The position numbers were made by a program, and so were the translations under genes. Under the pieces are notes generated by a model that searched no databases, had not been told where the DNA came from, and saw only the letters and a list, made by a program, of their open reading frames with translations. Positions 52,336 to 62,671 of a stretch of 64,000 nucleotides of DNA are shown here, one piece after another (within the stretch, counting starts at the first letter, position 1; every line of letters begins with the position of its first letter). Source of the DNA: Ascarosepion bandense (taxonomy: Eukaryota > Mollusca > Cephalopoda > Sepiida > Sepiidae); assembly GCA_037127315.1 (NCBI GenBank), contig JBBBDQ010001275.1:893501-957500 (forward strand), in the 5' to 3' direction.

Positions 52336-52640
52336 CAAGATGATTTCATGTTTAGCAAGCTTCTCTTATGACTCTTTATCTGTGAATAGCAATGCATTCT
52401 TGGGAAATATGGAGAAGTGGTTTCCTGTTGCTTTTGCCATGCTCTGGAATTTCAGAATTTTCCTTCTCTTAGGTTGTGCTACTCAAGGCTTAAAGAGCCC
52501 AGTTTACTATCTAACTCATATTTGGCAGGCAGAAGAGACAGATTCATACTTTGCTTTTTGTGTGAGAGTGAATGCTGCAATCTATCCCAACTTTTCAACT
52601 AAACTTACTGATTTTATTTTCTGAAGCCACACCTCCCCAT
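52336..52640 (-). mobile_element. Diverged SINE body
   Basis: Matches 54216-54530 in order: GTTTCCTGTTGCTTTTGCC, GGTTGTGCTACTCAAGGC, GCCCAGTTTACTATCTAAC, GAGACAGATTCATACTTTGC. The 112-codon open frame on the plus strand overlaps it and is not a gene. Confidence 0.5.
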
Positions 52641-52835
52641 ATTGGGCATAACTTACCCATCAAATGTTGCAGAAATTTCACCCTATACAAGGCTCGATAG
52701 TTACTCAAGGTAGAGCATTACTTTTAAAATATTTATGATGAATGAGGTGTGATATTAGTAAAAGAAATGGTGTCAAGCAGTGAGGATAAGGAGGATAGAT
52801 AACAATTGAACTTTGACTTGAATGTGAGAGGTAAA
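52641..52835 (-). mobile_element. LINE-B 3' region fragment
   Basis: ACAAGGCTCGATAGTTACTC, AAGGTAGAGCATTAC, GAATGAGGTGTGATATTAGT parallel 53525-53650. Confidence 0.6.
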
Positions 52836-53520
52836 ATGATTCTACAGACTCTTAAAACACAAAGCATTTCAACTGAAAAAAAATCGACATTTATAATTAA
52901 AATTTTGCTAGTTAAAAAAAATGGTCTAGCTACTTTAGACTATATCATTCACAGCACACATAACCCCCTTGCTTTTTTCATGAAATTAACGAATTTCAAA
53001 GAAAACTTTCCGTAGTCTCAAAGACGTAACAGTAGTTGCTTTAGAATTAAAAAAAAAACAAAAAAAACTAAGGATGGCTGATGGTGAAATAAAGTTAGAT
53101 ATTGTTATAATGGAGCACAAATAATGCACTTTGATTAGATTTGAAAAGAAAAAAAAAACAATAAATTAACTTTCTTCTTACTTAGTCGTCATTGAAAAAT
53201 GGAAAGAAGAAAATATATTAAAAGACATTGATTGACCAAAAATAAAGGGAATACTGGCTCTGTAATTACTTTAAGAACAACCAGACAGGATAATTTGTTG
53301 GAAGCTATTTGGGTTTTTAAACATAAAAATCAAGATAAAAAAAAACTTTGTATGAGTTTTTCATTTTTCTTTTCTTTTTATCCAACAAAAGATTAAAGAT
53401 ATAGATCAAAATTTCAGCAAAGTTTTTAAAATTTTTATTTTCATTTCAAAAAGGAAGAAACAATAAATGGATAAAGTTGCTAATTTTTATTTTATTTACT
53501 TGACATCTTTCTTTTATACA
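52836..53520. other. No feature recognised
   Basis: AT-rich, with A-runs. Confidence 0.4.
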
Positions 53521-53524
53521 CCTA

Positions 53525-53960
53525 ATACAAGGCTTGAAAGCCACTCAAGGTAGAGGTTTACTGCTAAAATTGTCAGGAAGAATGAGGTGCAATATGAGTT
53601 AAAGTGAAGGTATTAGGAAGAGAGGATAAATAATGGTTGACCCTTGACTTGAAGAGATTAAGACAATAGTGTTTAAGAAAGCATCCATGTGAGTCTGCTT
53701 GGGAAAAAGTTGACTCAGTAAAACTTCCTCCTTACAATTGGAATATGGAAGAAATTAGGATAATTTAACTGTGGATGTAGCAGAGTAAATGGCTGAACTG
53801 ATGGAGCTAAAGAATGGAAGTCTTTGGAACATTTCCTATGGAAATAGTAAACGAATAGAGATAGGCTTGTAACTTTGTGCCTGTGGAGAAAGAGGCTGCA
53901 GAATAGAAAATAAGTCATCCCCCGCAAGACTGTGGAAACATATTGAACTCTGATAAGGGA
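53525..53960 (-). pseudogene. LINE-B C-terminal relic
   Basis: The minus strand reads HKVTSLSLFVYYFHRKCSKD, FHSLAPSVQPFTLL and IPIVRRKFY, the CR1-like C-terminal region (compare NVASLCLFYKYFHGFCSDEL in LINE-A). The 3' UTR follows to the left. Confidence 0.7.
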
Positions 53961-54071
53961 AGATTGAGAAACTCCAGACTGATTATGACAGCACTACTCT
54001 CCAGTTTTGGTTTAATTTGATTTGTTGTATTTGTATTTGTTTCCAAATGATAGAAGAGAAAACAAAAACTG

Positions 54072-54077
54072 AAAAAA

Positions 54078-54117
<40 letters not shown>
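54072..54117. repeat. Poly-A plus AT microsatellite
   Basis: 24 A followed by about 11 AT units. Confidence 0.9.
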
Positions 54118-54118
<1 letters not shown>

Positions 54119-54149
54119 AGAAAATCACACAAATAAAACCAAACTATTT

Positions 54150-54535
54150 TTGTTGTTTTCATTACATTGTCTTTTAAATACCATGTTTCTTGAAAAACAT
54201 AGGGGAGGATCATGACTCTCCACAGATTCTGTTTTTCATTATCTGTGAATTGCCATGTATTTTTGAGAAAGATGGTGAAATGGTTTTCCATTGCCTTCCT
54301 CACAGTTTTTTTCTCTTAAGTTGGTTGCCGTTCCAAGTCTAAATAATCCAGTCTATGCTGCTATTTAACACATACCTGGTGGGGAAGGGTGATGGATTCA
54401 TATCTTTCAAACAAGCATTTGTGCAAAAGTGAAGGCAACCGACCAGACCAGAATTTGAACCTTGCTTGCTGGTTTCCCTTTCCATGTCAATATTCATCCC
54501 ACTAACTCTCCATGTATGTCTTACAATCGAATAAT
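54150..54535 (-). mobile_element. RTE-LINE 3' tip joined to a diverged tRNA-like SINE
   Basis: GATCATGACTCTCCACAGAT at 54208 is the RTE-LINE 3' end. From 54216 a SINE follows on the minus strand, with a body like SINE-A (TGCTATTTAACACATACCTG, GATGGATTCATATCTTTC) and a B-box-like region near 54460 (GAATTTGAACCTTGC on the plus strand). The head is at about 54500. Confidence 0.5.
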
Positions 54536-54539
54536 AAAC

Positions 54540-54895
54540 TTCTATATGCATGTAAAATGAAATTTGATAGTAGATAAACGAGTGAAATAAAATTCTCTAA
54601 ACGACTGAATTGACTCTATAATTTTTTTTTAAGTGCGTTCACCTCTAGCAAGGCAGTAAAACATCCTTCACATCTGCATGAGAAGATGATAGAAATTTTG
54701 TAGGAAGTCCTGAAACCACAAACCCTTCATGGCCAAGGTTAATTTGATGGAATCCAGAAGTGAAAAAAAAAATTTTATGCTTACATTTAGCCTCACGTTT
54801 TCATCAGATGTTAGCAGATGAAAACTACATTAGAATAGAAACAAATTCAAGGAGGACATTTTTTGTATATACTTTTCAAGGAAAAACAAAAACAA
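54540..54895. other. No feature recognised
   Basis: It contains a possible LINE-A 3' tip near 54625 (TTCACCTCTAGCAAGGCAG). Confidence 0.35.
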
Positions 54896-55400
54896 TCAGT
54901 TTCAGAAATAATGAACTAAAATAAAAATATAAAGGAAAACATGAAACTTATTTTTTAAAAAATCACCTTAGAATAAAAAACAACAAAAAATTTAAGTTTC
55001 AGGAAAGTAAGGTAAAAATGTAAAAGAAAAGTCAAATGGAACTTATTGAAAAAGAAAATCACCTTTAAATGGAAAAAAAAATCAGAAATAGCAAAGCCAG
55101 GTAAAAATGTAAAAGAAAAAATGAAACTTACTGAAAAAAAATTTTATTAAGATAAAAAAAAAATCAAGGTTTCAGAAATAATAAAGGGAGATAAAAATGT
55201 AGAAGAAAAAATTTAAGTTATTGAAAAAGAAAGTCACATTAAAACGGAAAAAAAGAAAATTTAAAGTTTCAGAAATATTAAAGTGAAGTAAACATGTAAA
55301 TAATGATAACGGACCTGATTAAAAAAAAAAAATTACCTTAAAACTGGAAAAATGCAAAAATCTATTTCTGACAGTACGGTGAATTAAAATTTTAAATATA
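54896..55400. repeat. A-rich degenerate tandem repeat, ~85-97 bp
   Basis: (T)TTCAG(A/G)AA(A)T/GTA.T.AA recurs at about 54900, 54997, 55081, 55170 and 55267, each followed by a (A)AAATGTA(A/G)AAG-type block. Strongly diverged; no open frame. Confidence 0.6.
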
Positions 55401-56043
55401 AACCAAAAAAAAATTGACATTATTTTTCTTGTTTAATTTGTTTTTAATGTTTCTTTTTAAAAATGCTTTGAGTATTTCTGTGTTTATGCCAACCTACAGG
55501 AAGAATTGTATCCTTTGTAGAGTCAAAGAATGCTAAGAGTAGCAGGAATCAATCTGAAAGCAAACCTCATTTCCTGACTCTTGTATCTGATATTAGTTGC
55601 TTCGAAAAGATGTTCTACCCACTGCACATCACCATTGTAAACAGAACGGAAAAATCATAAACATACAAAGGAAAGGAAATCAGTTAAACAACATGCGAAC
55701 AATAAATCTGTTGTTGCCAGTGTCAGTAATACAGTCGAATTGTGTCATCTTGCGAATGAATATCTTTATGCAACAGACAAAACAACAACCTACCTATTCT
55801 AAGAAACAACGGCAAGATTGCTCCCATAATAATATACTGAACCGAAGAATAGTTTATGCACAAATCATAAATGATAATGGGAATATCAGCTGTTTCTTTA
55901 TAAGGAAACATTTGACATTTATTGACCAGACAGAGCTACTGCAGCCACACATTTCCTCACATCCTGGTCATTGGATAGGATCAATGTGTAGTATCTATTC
56001 TCTTTATCTTTAATGGTATATTCACTGTTTCCTTATAAGATAA
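55401..56043. other. No gene supported
   Basis: A 138-codon frame (55597-56013, plus) is the longest non-repeat open frame nearby. It has no recognisable domain, signal or splice context. The end of it (GGATCAATGTGTAGTATCT) recurs at 56266, so it lies in repeat material. Confidence 0.4.
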
Positions 56044-56052
56044 CATTCAGCA

Positions 56053-56191
56053 TCCATTACGGGCACCTTGATGTGATTTAATGATTAGCAAAGCTAGTCT
56101 CATTAGCATCATTAAAATTGAATAGTGATCCTCAAAAGGTGCCTCATATTTTTGGCCTTGTGCCACATCTAAGCTGCACTTACAAAATCAC
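56053..56191 (+). mobile_element. SINE-G copy with target-site duplication
   Basis: Head GGGCACCTTGATGTGATTTA and TGATTAGC. Tail GGCCTTGTGCCACATCTAAG with CTGCACTTACAAAATC. Flanked by CATTCAGCA at 56044-56052 and 56192-56200. Confidence 0.6.
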
Positions 56192-56325
56192 CATTCAGCA
56201 ATTATTGACTGAATATCCAGAGCAACTTAAGTTAGATTTTTTTCCCTCTCTAGTCATTTAGCTGGGATCAAAGTGTAGTATCTGACCTTGAGTGGCTAAA
56301 CTTTTTTTTTTTTTTTATTTCTCAG

Positions 56326-56712
56326 TTGTGCACCTGTCTTTGGAAAGAGCACAAGGCTTGGAGCAAATAATGGGCACAATGTTTGCTGGTAGGGAGTATG
56401 CAATCACATATTTAGATGATATTTTGATTAAAAGTGAAAACGAGGCCAAACAAAACGCATATTAGAGCAGTATTTCATAGAATTGAGGAACATGGATTCA
56501 AGCTGAGTGCTGAAAAATGCGAGTTCTTCTTAATGATAACATATTTGGGGCAGAGTATTGACAGTAACGAAAGAAAACTGGATCCAGACAGGGCGGAGGC
56601 TATAGAAAATATGCCAGCACCTGATAATGTGGCTAAACTCCAGGTGTTCTTGAGATTAGTAAGCTACTATAGTATTTATAACCCAAAAATATATGAGAGC
56701 TCCTTTAAATGA
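56326..56712 (+). pseudogene. Gypsy reverse transcriptase, C-terminal part
   Basis: The frame around 56330-56460 has the catalytic YLDD box at 56409-56420 and then stops. The continuation is in another frame from about 56450, with EEHGFKLSAEKCEFF, YLGQSIDS and LDPDRAEAIENMPAPDNV, the thumb and connection region of Gypsy polymerases. The first catalytic aspartate lies in the missing part. Confidence 0.85.
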
Positions 56713-56759
56713 GTTATTGAAAAAGGGTGCAAAGTGGATAAGGTCGAAAGAATGTAAAC

Positions 56760-57350
56760 ATGCTTTTAAAAAATAAAAGCTGTCTATTAGTAAACCTATC
56801 ATTAGTGCATTCCGACCTGAAGAGGAAAATTATTGTAGCAGCAGATGCCAGTAACGAGGAACTAAATGCTGTATTGCTTCATAAATTTGAGGACGAATCT
56901 ACAAAGCCAATTGCACATGCCTTGAGAACATTACTGCCTGTGGAATGAAGTTGCAGTCAAATAGAAAAAGAGAGTTTAGCAATAATCTATACTGTAAAAA
57001 AAATTTCACAGGTTTCTATACAGAAGAAAGTTTATTCTGCAAACAGACCACAAGTCGCTGTTATCAATATTTAGGAAAAAAAAGGGATACCAATTCACAC
57101 AGCAAATCAACGACACTGTTGGTGTGTAATTCTATTGAATGGTAATTTCAAAATGGAATATGTTCCTTCAAGGAAGCTGAGTCACACTGATGAGTTATCA
57201 AGATTGATACCTGAATATACGGAACCACTGGAAGAAACAATAATAGCGGCACTAAGAGACGAAAGTGAATTGTCGGGTCTGTTATTCAATACTAATAGAG
57301 AACTACCAGTTATGCTAGAAGATGTGAAAAAAAGCAGCAGAGAACGATGA
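56760..57350 (+). pseudogene. Gypsy RNase H relic
   Basis: VAADASNEELNAVLLHKF has the first RNase H aspartate (usually followed by S..G.GA, here altered to EELNA). PIAHALRTLLPVE follows. After a frame break, MEYVPSRKLSHTDELSRLIP resembles the end of the domain, where Gypsy elements have a H.DG.SR.-type motif. Confidence 0.75.
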
Positions 57351-57439
57351 CTTTATTAAAAAAATGATAAAGCAAGTCTAGTCGAGTGAGAAATCTAAAA
57401 AAGGAATTAGTGTGTCACCGTTTTCAATCTGCAAACAGG

Positions 57440-58198
57440 TATTACTATAGGCAGATAGAGTAGTAATGCCGGGTACTCTGCAAAAGAAAATTTTGAAAGA
57501 ATTTCACACTGGCCATCCAGGGACATCAAGAATGAAATCTCTAATGAGAAGCGATAATTATTAGCCGAGGATGAACCAAGACATAGAAAAACTGGTGAAA
57601 CAGTGCAGAGGATATCAACTGGCAGAAAGGGATCCACCGGTAAAGATTCAATCATGGCCAAAAACAGACTCGATTGCATATCAACTATGCAGGGCCCATA
57701 AATGGATCTTATTGCCTAATTACTGTGGACAGTTTCACTAAGTGGCCAGAAATTGTTAAGTGCAGACATCTGACTGCAAAAAATACAATAAATGCACTTA
57801 ATGAAATTTTTAGTCGTTTTGGTCTCCCTAAAAGTTTAGTCAGCAACAACAGAATGCTGTTTACAGGAAAAAATTCAAGAAATTCTGTTAATCATTGTCC
57901 CTTGATTACATGACAATGCCAGTATATCATCCAAGATCGAATGGACAGGTGGAAAAATTCATGCAAACCATTAAACGAGCATTGAAGAAAAGTCAAGTCA
58001 TGGACACGAATGGAAGTATTCAGAAATTTTTGGCAGTATATAGAATCATGCCAAACCCGAATATGACATCAGAGTTATCGCCAGAAGAGATAATGTTTGT
58101 GAAAAAAATACGCTCTGTGTTCAACAGGCTGTTGCCTAGTACGGCCAAGAAAACTACTAAAAAAGAAAACCAGATGACTAAAGCCAGTCAAGAACTTT
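57440..58198 (+). pseudogene. Gypsy integrase relic with altered catalytic residues
   Basis: Zinc-binding N-terminus: FHTGHPGTSRMKSL keeps both histidines, then QCRGYQ keeps the first cysteine while the second is tyrosine. Core: HINYAGPINGSYCLITVDSF has asparagine where the first catalytic aspartate is expected. LVSNNRMLFTG has asparagine at the second. HPRSNGQVEKFMQ keeps the glutamate. A frameshift near 57890 splits the core. Confidence 0.85.
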
Positions 58199-58204
58199 AG
58201 GGAT

Positions 58205-58405
58205 GGGAAAATGTATCGAGAAGAAGGAATGATAACCAAAAGAATTGGACAAGTCATATATGACATAAAAGGGGAAAAATTTTGGTGCAAAAGACATTGG
58301 AATCAATTGAGACCCAGATACACTACAGAGGTTATGGAAAATACTGAAGAAATTCCAATGGAAGTCCTGTATGACACATTTGAAATTCCTGTTCAATCAA
58401 GTTGA
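58205..58405 (+). pseudogene. Gypsy polyprotein C-terminal tail
   Basis: 64 codons: YREEGMITKRIGQVIYDIKG, KFWCKRHWNQLRPRY. This resembles the GPF/Y-like or chromatin-contact tail downstream of Gypsy integrases (R.G.V.Y.V…W.RH.NQLR). It is in frame only after a stop at 58198. Confidence 0.65.
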
Positions 58406-58574
58406 CATTCGCTAATGGAGGTATTTCTGACCTCAAGGCCAGAGGTACCAGTGTGTCAAATGTCACCACAGCAGGAAAGATTGAAGTAAAAAAGACTTAG
58501 GAAAAAAAATCAATTATGTCGAGACCCTAAAAAGAGAAAATATTGAAACTAAATTTGACGGGAAAATTTAGCTC

Positions 58575-58586
58575 AGGAGGAGGTAA
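58575..58586 (+). promoter_or_regulatory. Polypurine tract of the Gypsy element
   Basis: AGGAGGAGG followed by TAA directly precedes the TGTAATG start of the LTR, the usual plus-strand priming position. Confidence 0.65.
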
Positions 58587-58760
58587 TGTAATGAATATGC
58601 ATACACCTTGGTTCCTCCTTACAGTAATATGATTGGCTGGTGTCAGCCATAAATACAGACTAAGGTGGGGGCCACTTAGAACAACGCCTATGGCATAAGC
58701 CTACACCTAAGCATACTGTATACGACTACTTGCTAGATTGTCCTACCTGATTATATTGCC
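58587..58760 (+). repeat. 3' LTR of the Gypsy element (right end uncertain)
   Basis: It starts TGTAATGAATATGCATACAC and has a possible TATA-like CATAAATACAG at about 58648. No matching 5' LTR is in the window, so the length cannot be fixed. An AT microsatellite starts at 58784. Confidence 0.6.
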
Positions 58761-58780
58761 AAAACCACTTAGCTACTTTG

Positions 58781-58783
<3 letters not shown>

Positions 58784-58820
<37 letters not shown>
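58784..58820. repeat. AT microsatellite
   Basis: It lies between the Gypsy LTR and the composite SINE. Confidence 0.9.
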
Positions 58821-58825
<5 letters not shown>

Positions 58826-58849
58826 TCCGAGAGATATCAACTTCTATGT

Positions 58850-58998
58850 AATTAAATATATCAAACCCAACAGGAATGAGCTCTCCAATTAAGAATTCCG
58901 AGCCTTCATCCATTACACCACTTGCACATCCAAGCTTACAGCACCTGGTATTCTGAAGCGGTCCCCCATCTAAAATCTGATCAGATTTGACATTGCTT
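58850..58998 (-). mobile_element. Composite SINE: 5S rRNA-like module plus SINE-A head
   Basis: On the minus strand, from 58998: GAAAGTTAAGCAATGTCAAA, GATGGGGGACCGCTTCAGAA, TACCAGGTGCTGTAAGCTTG (5S-like). Then GTGCAAGTGGTGTAATGGAT and GGCTCGGAATTCTTAATTGG (SINE-A head). The 5S 5' third and the SINE body are lost. Confidence 0.75.
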
Positions 58999-58999
58999 A

Positions 59000-59239
59000 A
59001 CTTTCACGCTATAGAATAAAAATATCATTCTATTTACAAATTAAAGTTTTGAGGTTTGTACAGGATGGCAAAAATTAGATACTTTCTTTTTTAAAACTAA
59101 AATTACTTCTGACATGCTGGGAAGCTTTATTAGTGACATTTGTTCCTGATACCATCGGGGTTTTAAAACATCTCTAAAAATAAGAAACACTTTCAGAGAA
59201 AATCCAACCAGAAGCAACTGAATTGTTTAGTGATAGAAG
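59000..59239. other. No feature recognised
   Basis: Unassigned. Confidence 0.35.
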
Positions 59240-59440
59240 TCTTACTAATGAAGCCATAGCTGAGGGGGAAAAGGTGGATTCATGCCTTTCTCAAGGGTAT
59301 TGGTGGATGAATAAATATAATGAACTGAGCAGAAACTAGAACTTGGTTCACCAATTAACAATTCTGAGCTATTATCCATTACACCATCCACATACCTAAT
59401 ACAGCTTACAGCTCCTGGCATTCACCTATCTACATTCCAT
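59240..59440 (-). mobile_element. Composite SINE: short 5S-like end plus SINE-A variant
   Basis: On the minus strand: GTAGATAGGTGAATGCCAGG, AGCTGTAAGCTGTATTAGG (5S 3' end), then GTGGATGGTGTAATGGATAA, CTCAGAATTGTTAATTGG and the body to ACCTTTTCCCCCTCAGCTAT. It pairs with the copy at 58850 and has the same module order. Confidence 0.65.
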
Positions 59441-59835
59441 TATAAAAATACTACAAATGTTCTTATATTCCTATGTTCATTGATACTTGATATAAACTGC
59501 ACCTTTGTCAATTCGGCTGTCAAAACAAGAAGCATCTGAGATAAGACAACAAAAATAATTTGCATTTTATAAAATATTTCAATTCTCTGTGCCATATTTC
59601 AAGGATCAACATTAGCAGAATTTCAAAATAGAATTTCTTATACCTTCAAATTTTAAAAAGATTCTTCCAACCCACCCAAGACTTGTCTTAGATTAACAAA
59701 ACAATTTTTAAGATAAAAATGACAGTTTTCTCTTCAAATACTTAAAAAACAATCAATCTGATAGGAACAAAGAAGAATTTAGCCAAAAAGTTAACATTTA
59801 TCATCAAACTCCAAACATCTTCATTTACAAACTGA

Positions 59836-60092
59836 TATATCCCGAAAAGGAATACAGTATAAAATGATCAGTTGAAGAATAGAACTCCACACCAGGAATA
59901 AGAAATACAGATTTATTGTACTAAGGTACAATTAACAATAATACACATATAGGCAAGCCACGGGTTGGAGCGGAATCGACTATCGAATAGTGAATGCCTT
60001 CGCCTAAGACCTTTCCCTCCTCGTACCGCTCGTTACCGTCTTTTATAAAGTAGAGCATCTATTCTCGGGGGGTGGCAGGACGTTCCACTATA
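59836..60092 (-). mobile_element. Solo-LTR-like element, copy 2
   Basis: Minus strand: TGTTATAGTGGAACGTCCTG, TATA-like CTTTATAAAAG, a CGGTAACGAGCGGTACGAG block, AATAAATCTGTATTTCTTA and the end CTTTTCGGGATATA. About 80 % alike to copy 1 by eye. Confidence 0.55.
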
Positions 60093-60471
60093 ACATGAAT
60101 TCTGCAGATTTAGCTTATAAATATATTTGGATTGATACAAGACGGTAAGAAAAATGGTAGTTTTGTCAAGAAGAATTGGAAAATATTTTTTGGTTTTCAC
60201 TGACATTAAGATATTAGACAGAGACAAACATATAAAAAGTAAAAAAATAATTATATCAGGACATGTTTTGGCAAAGACATTGGCAACACAATGAGTATTT
60301 GTTTATTGCTATCTCTACTGGGCTGTCTGTCTGTCTCCTGAGGCATAACTAAAAAAGAAAGTGCTGAGGTGGCTTGAGCAATTTTTCCATGGTAGTACCA
60401 TTAAAACTACTTTAAAGTGACCTTATGTCACATTCAGTAGCAACATGCACAGATTGAAAAATTCCCTCTCG

Positions 60472-60506
<35 letters not shown>

Positions 60507-60540
60507 TTGATGAGTGCATTATAATTAAACACAAACTGTC
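60093..60540. other. No gene recognised
   Basis: Unassigned, with an AT microsatellite at 60473-60503. Confidence 0.4.
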
Positions 60541-60544
60541 GCCA

Positions 60545-60920
60545 CTCAATGTTGATTTCAGTGCCCTTTTGTATTTGTCTATATTTCTGAGATTAGGTAG
60601 TATTTACACTACTTACATTATTTGGACTATTGCTTCATCTTGGTTGCCATTTGTACAACATTTCGACCATTGTACGCTCCAGCTTTCTTCAGGTGCTATG
60701 AGTTTCAAACAGAACCCTTTATTACGATAATTGTGGTATATAAACTCCATTCCTTGCTGAAAGCCTTGATAGGAAGTCATGAGTTATCTCCCTCTAACCC
60801 TGCAAGTTATTTGTTCACCACTGCTGTAGCCTGGTATTGTCCTTAAGACGTTGGTTAGTTCCTGACTTGACTATTAGAGTTGTGAGTTCAATACCAGGAT
60901 ACAGCAGTGGTGAACAAATT
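60545..60920 (-). mobile_element. SINE-C copy with terminal foldback
   Basis: Order as at 19670 (TTCTGAGATTAGGTAG, GACCATTGTACGCTCC, CACCACTGCTGTAGCC). At 60820-60915 it turns back on itself: CACTGCTGTAGCCTGGTATTG against CAATACCAGGATACAGCAGTG. Confidence 0.65.
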
Positions 60921-60924
60921 TGCT

Positions 60925-61500
60925 AAAAAGATAAGATTTTGAACTCTCAGCTTCACTGACTTGAAACAAGAATATCGGCTTCTGCTCTCTCCTGAAAAAC
61001 ATCAATTTTTTTCACCTGAAGCTCAGTGATAATTCAACAAAAGTAAGAATATAATTTTCTTTGTGAAATACATGAACATTCTTTTGTCAAGTGAAGCAAA
61101 CATCATTAGTATCTTTGGACAGTTTATACTTTCTCTTGAAACACATGTAGGAACTTTTTATGTATGTTGCACACATCGGATGCACACATAATATTTTCCC
61201 TCCCCACTATCAAATATTGCTAGTTAGACTTTTGAATATATTAAAATTAATTTCTTTGTGGCTGATCCTATATTTTTCTCCTCATACATTCCTCTACCAG
61301 TCATTGACATCAAAATACAATTACGAGAACCCGAGCCAATCAGGACAACAATTTTTATTTTATTTTAAACATTACAAACCAGTACTATGTTTGAGGTCTT
61401 AATAAAATTGGAATTCTTACCTTCATACATATGTAACAAAATTCTGAGCTTGTCTGGGATTCATAACAATCCAGTCTTCTTAAGATATACTCTGGAAAAA
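60925..61500. other. No feature recognised
   Basis: Unassigned. The 80-codon frame at 61160 has no known motif. Confidence 0.4.
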
Positions 61501-61514
61501 TAGTAGACTTTAAT

Positions 61515-61765
61515 AAACAGTAGCTACTCTGGCATGTACGCATCGCTCATTCAGTGAAATGAATTAGAGCGCCTAGCTATTGGGCACATATAATGATATG
61601 CACTAAAAAGTCTGCCTACTTCCACCGAACGCCCATAGCCCAGGGGTAGAGTCGCCGACTGACGCCATTTCGGTCAGGTTTCAATCCTGGGTAAAAGAGC
61701 AATCGGAGTCTAACCGTACTGATGAGCTGTGATATGGCGAAACAGATCTGTCTGCAGATGACATA
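61515..61765 (+). mobile_element. tRNA-like SINE, family 2, best copy
   Basis: ACAGTAGCTACTCTGGCATG start; tRNA-like core 61631-61700 (GCCCATAGCCCAGGGGTAGA as the A-box side, GGTTTCAATCCTGG as B box); body ACTGATGAGCTGTGATATGG and CAGATCTGTCTGCAGATGAC. An AT microsatellite (61768-61792) follows. Confidence 0.8.
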
Positions 61766-61796
61766 TAAATATATATATATATATATATATATTATG

Positions 61797-61915
61797 TAGA
61801 CCTCTGAAAAAGCTTGAAGAAAAGTTGAACATGTTAGATTGGGACACGTTTCCAATTTGTTCTTTTTTCATTATTTTATCATCTTGTTGAATTCTAATCT
61901 CTATATTCAATTCAT
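61797..61915. repeat. Single arm of foldback family D
   Basis: GAACATGTTAGATTGGGACA, ATTTGTTCTTTTTTCATTAT and a run to TATATTCAATTCATAAATATA resemble the outer part of the 25.8-26.4-kb arms. Confidence 0.4.
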
Positions 61916-62056
61916 AAATATATACATATATATATCAGCATGCAGTGTGGGTATAAAAGAATCCAAAGGAGTATCCTGTACGTACAGTGGTAGGATAACT
62001 CTTTAAGAGAGCTCTAAATATATATGTATATAAATACATATAGAGCAAATATAGGG

Positions 62057-62128
62057 AAAATTAAGGCAGACACGTTATTTCATGGTAAATTCCGATTTAC
62101 CATGAAATAATGTGTCTGCCTTAATTTT
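62057..62128. repeat. Hairpin, 34-bp arms, 4-nt loop
   Basis: Left arm 62057-62090 (starts AAAATTAAGGCAGACAC), loop TCCG, right arm 62095-62128 (ends GTGTCTGCCTTAATTTT), with a single mismatch. AT microsatellite follows at 62134. Confidence 0.95.

Positions 62129-62133
<5 letters not shown>

Positions 62134-62175
<42 letters not shown>
62134..62175. repeat. AT microsatellite
   Basis: About 21 AT units directly between the hairpin and repeat family E. Confidence 0.9.
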
Positions 62176-62177
<2 letters not shown>

Positions 62178-62610
62178 GGGAGCACCCTTTCTATCAAGCA
62201 TCTTTTGTTAAATATGATGGACAAGGAAAACTTATCAATTTTCTTATTTAGTTTTTTTCAGTATTCTTACTTTTTTCAGTTTGGTGGGAGTGAGGAACTG
62301 TCCATGTTGTACCTTGCCTCAAGCACATTTGGTCACTTCCTTAACTATTTTTAAAGGGGTTTTGTTTTGCCTGTGATAGTTTCTGTTTATGTATTGATTT
62401 TTTGGAATGTACATAATTTTGGGGTTGTTTTCAATACTGATAAAAACATTTATTCTGAGCCTTTTCATGTGCAGCTGAAATTTGAGAGTGTCTTTCTATT
62501 CTTTAAAAACCTTTCAGCATGCCACTCCCATTGTTAAACAAGCTGAGGTTGATAGTGGGAGAAATATGATTAATATGCAGAGCATCTCTTATAGTGAGAT
62601 TTTTTTAGTA
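62176..62610 (+). repeat. Interspersed repeat family E, copy 2
   Basis: Collinear with 26675-27100, and likewise starts directly at an AT tract. No coding potential recognised. Confidence 0.5.
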
Positions 62611-62671
62611 ATTTAATTTACAATGAATTTCAGTGAGTTTCTCTGCCTTTTTTTAAATTTTTCACATATAT

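Larger units (their letters stand above)
56326..58760 (+). mobile_element. Ty3/Gypsy-type LTR retrotransposon, 5'-truncated relic
   Basis: Domain order is reverse transcriptase, RNase H, zinc-binding integrase N-terminus, integrase core, a C-terminal tail, polypurine tract and LTR. This is the Ty3/Gypsy order. gag, protease and the first half of the polymerase are missing, and the coding part has many stops and frameshifts, so it is dead. The right end of the LTR is not resolved. Confidence 0.85.

Noticed and set aside
52286..52624. 112-codon plus-strand frame
   Set aside because: It overlaps a diverged SINE body that recurs at 54.2 kb; no domain.
55597..56013. 138-codon plus-strand frame
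   Set aside because: No recognisable domain, and its end lies in sequence repeated at 56266. Kept only as unassigned sequence.
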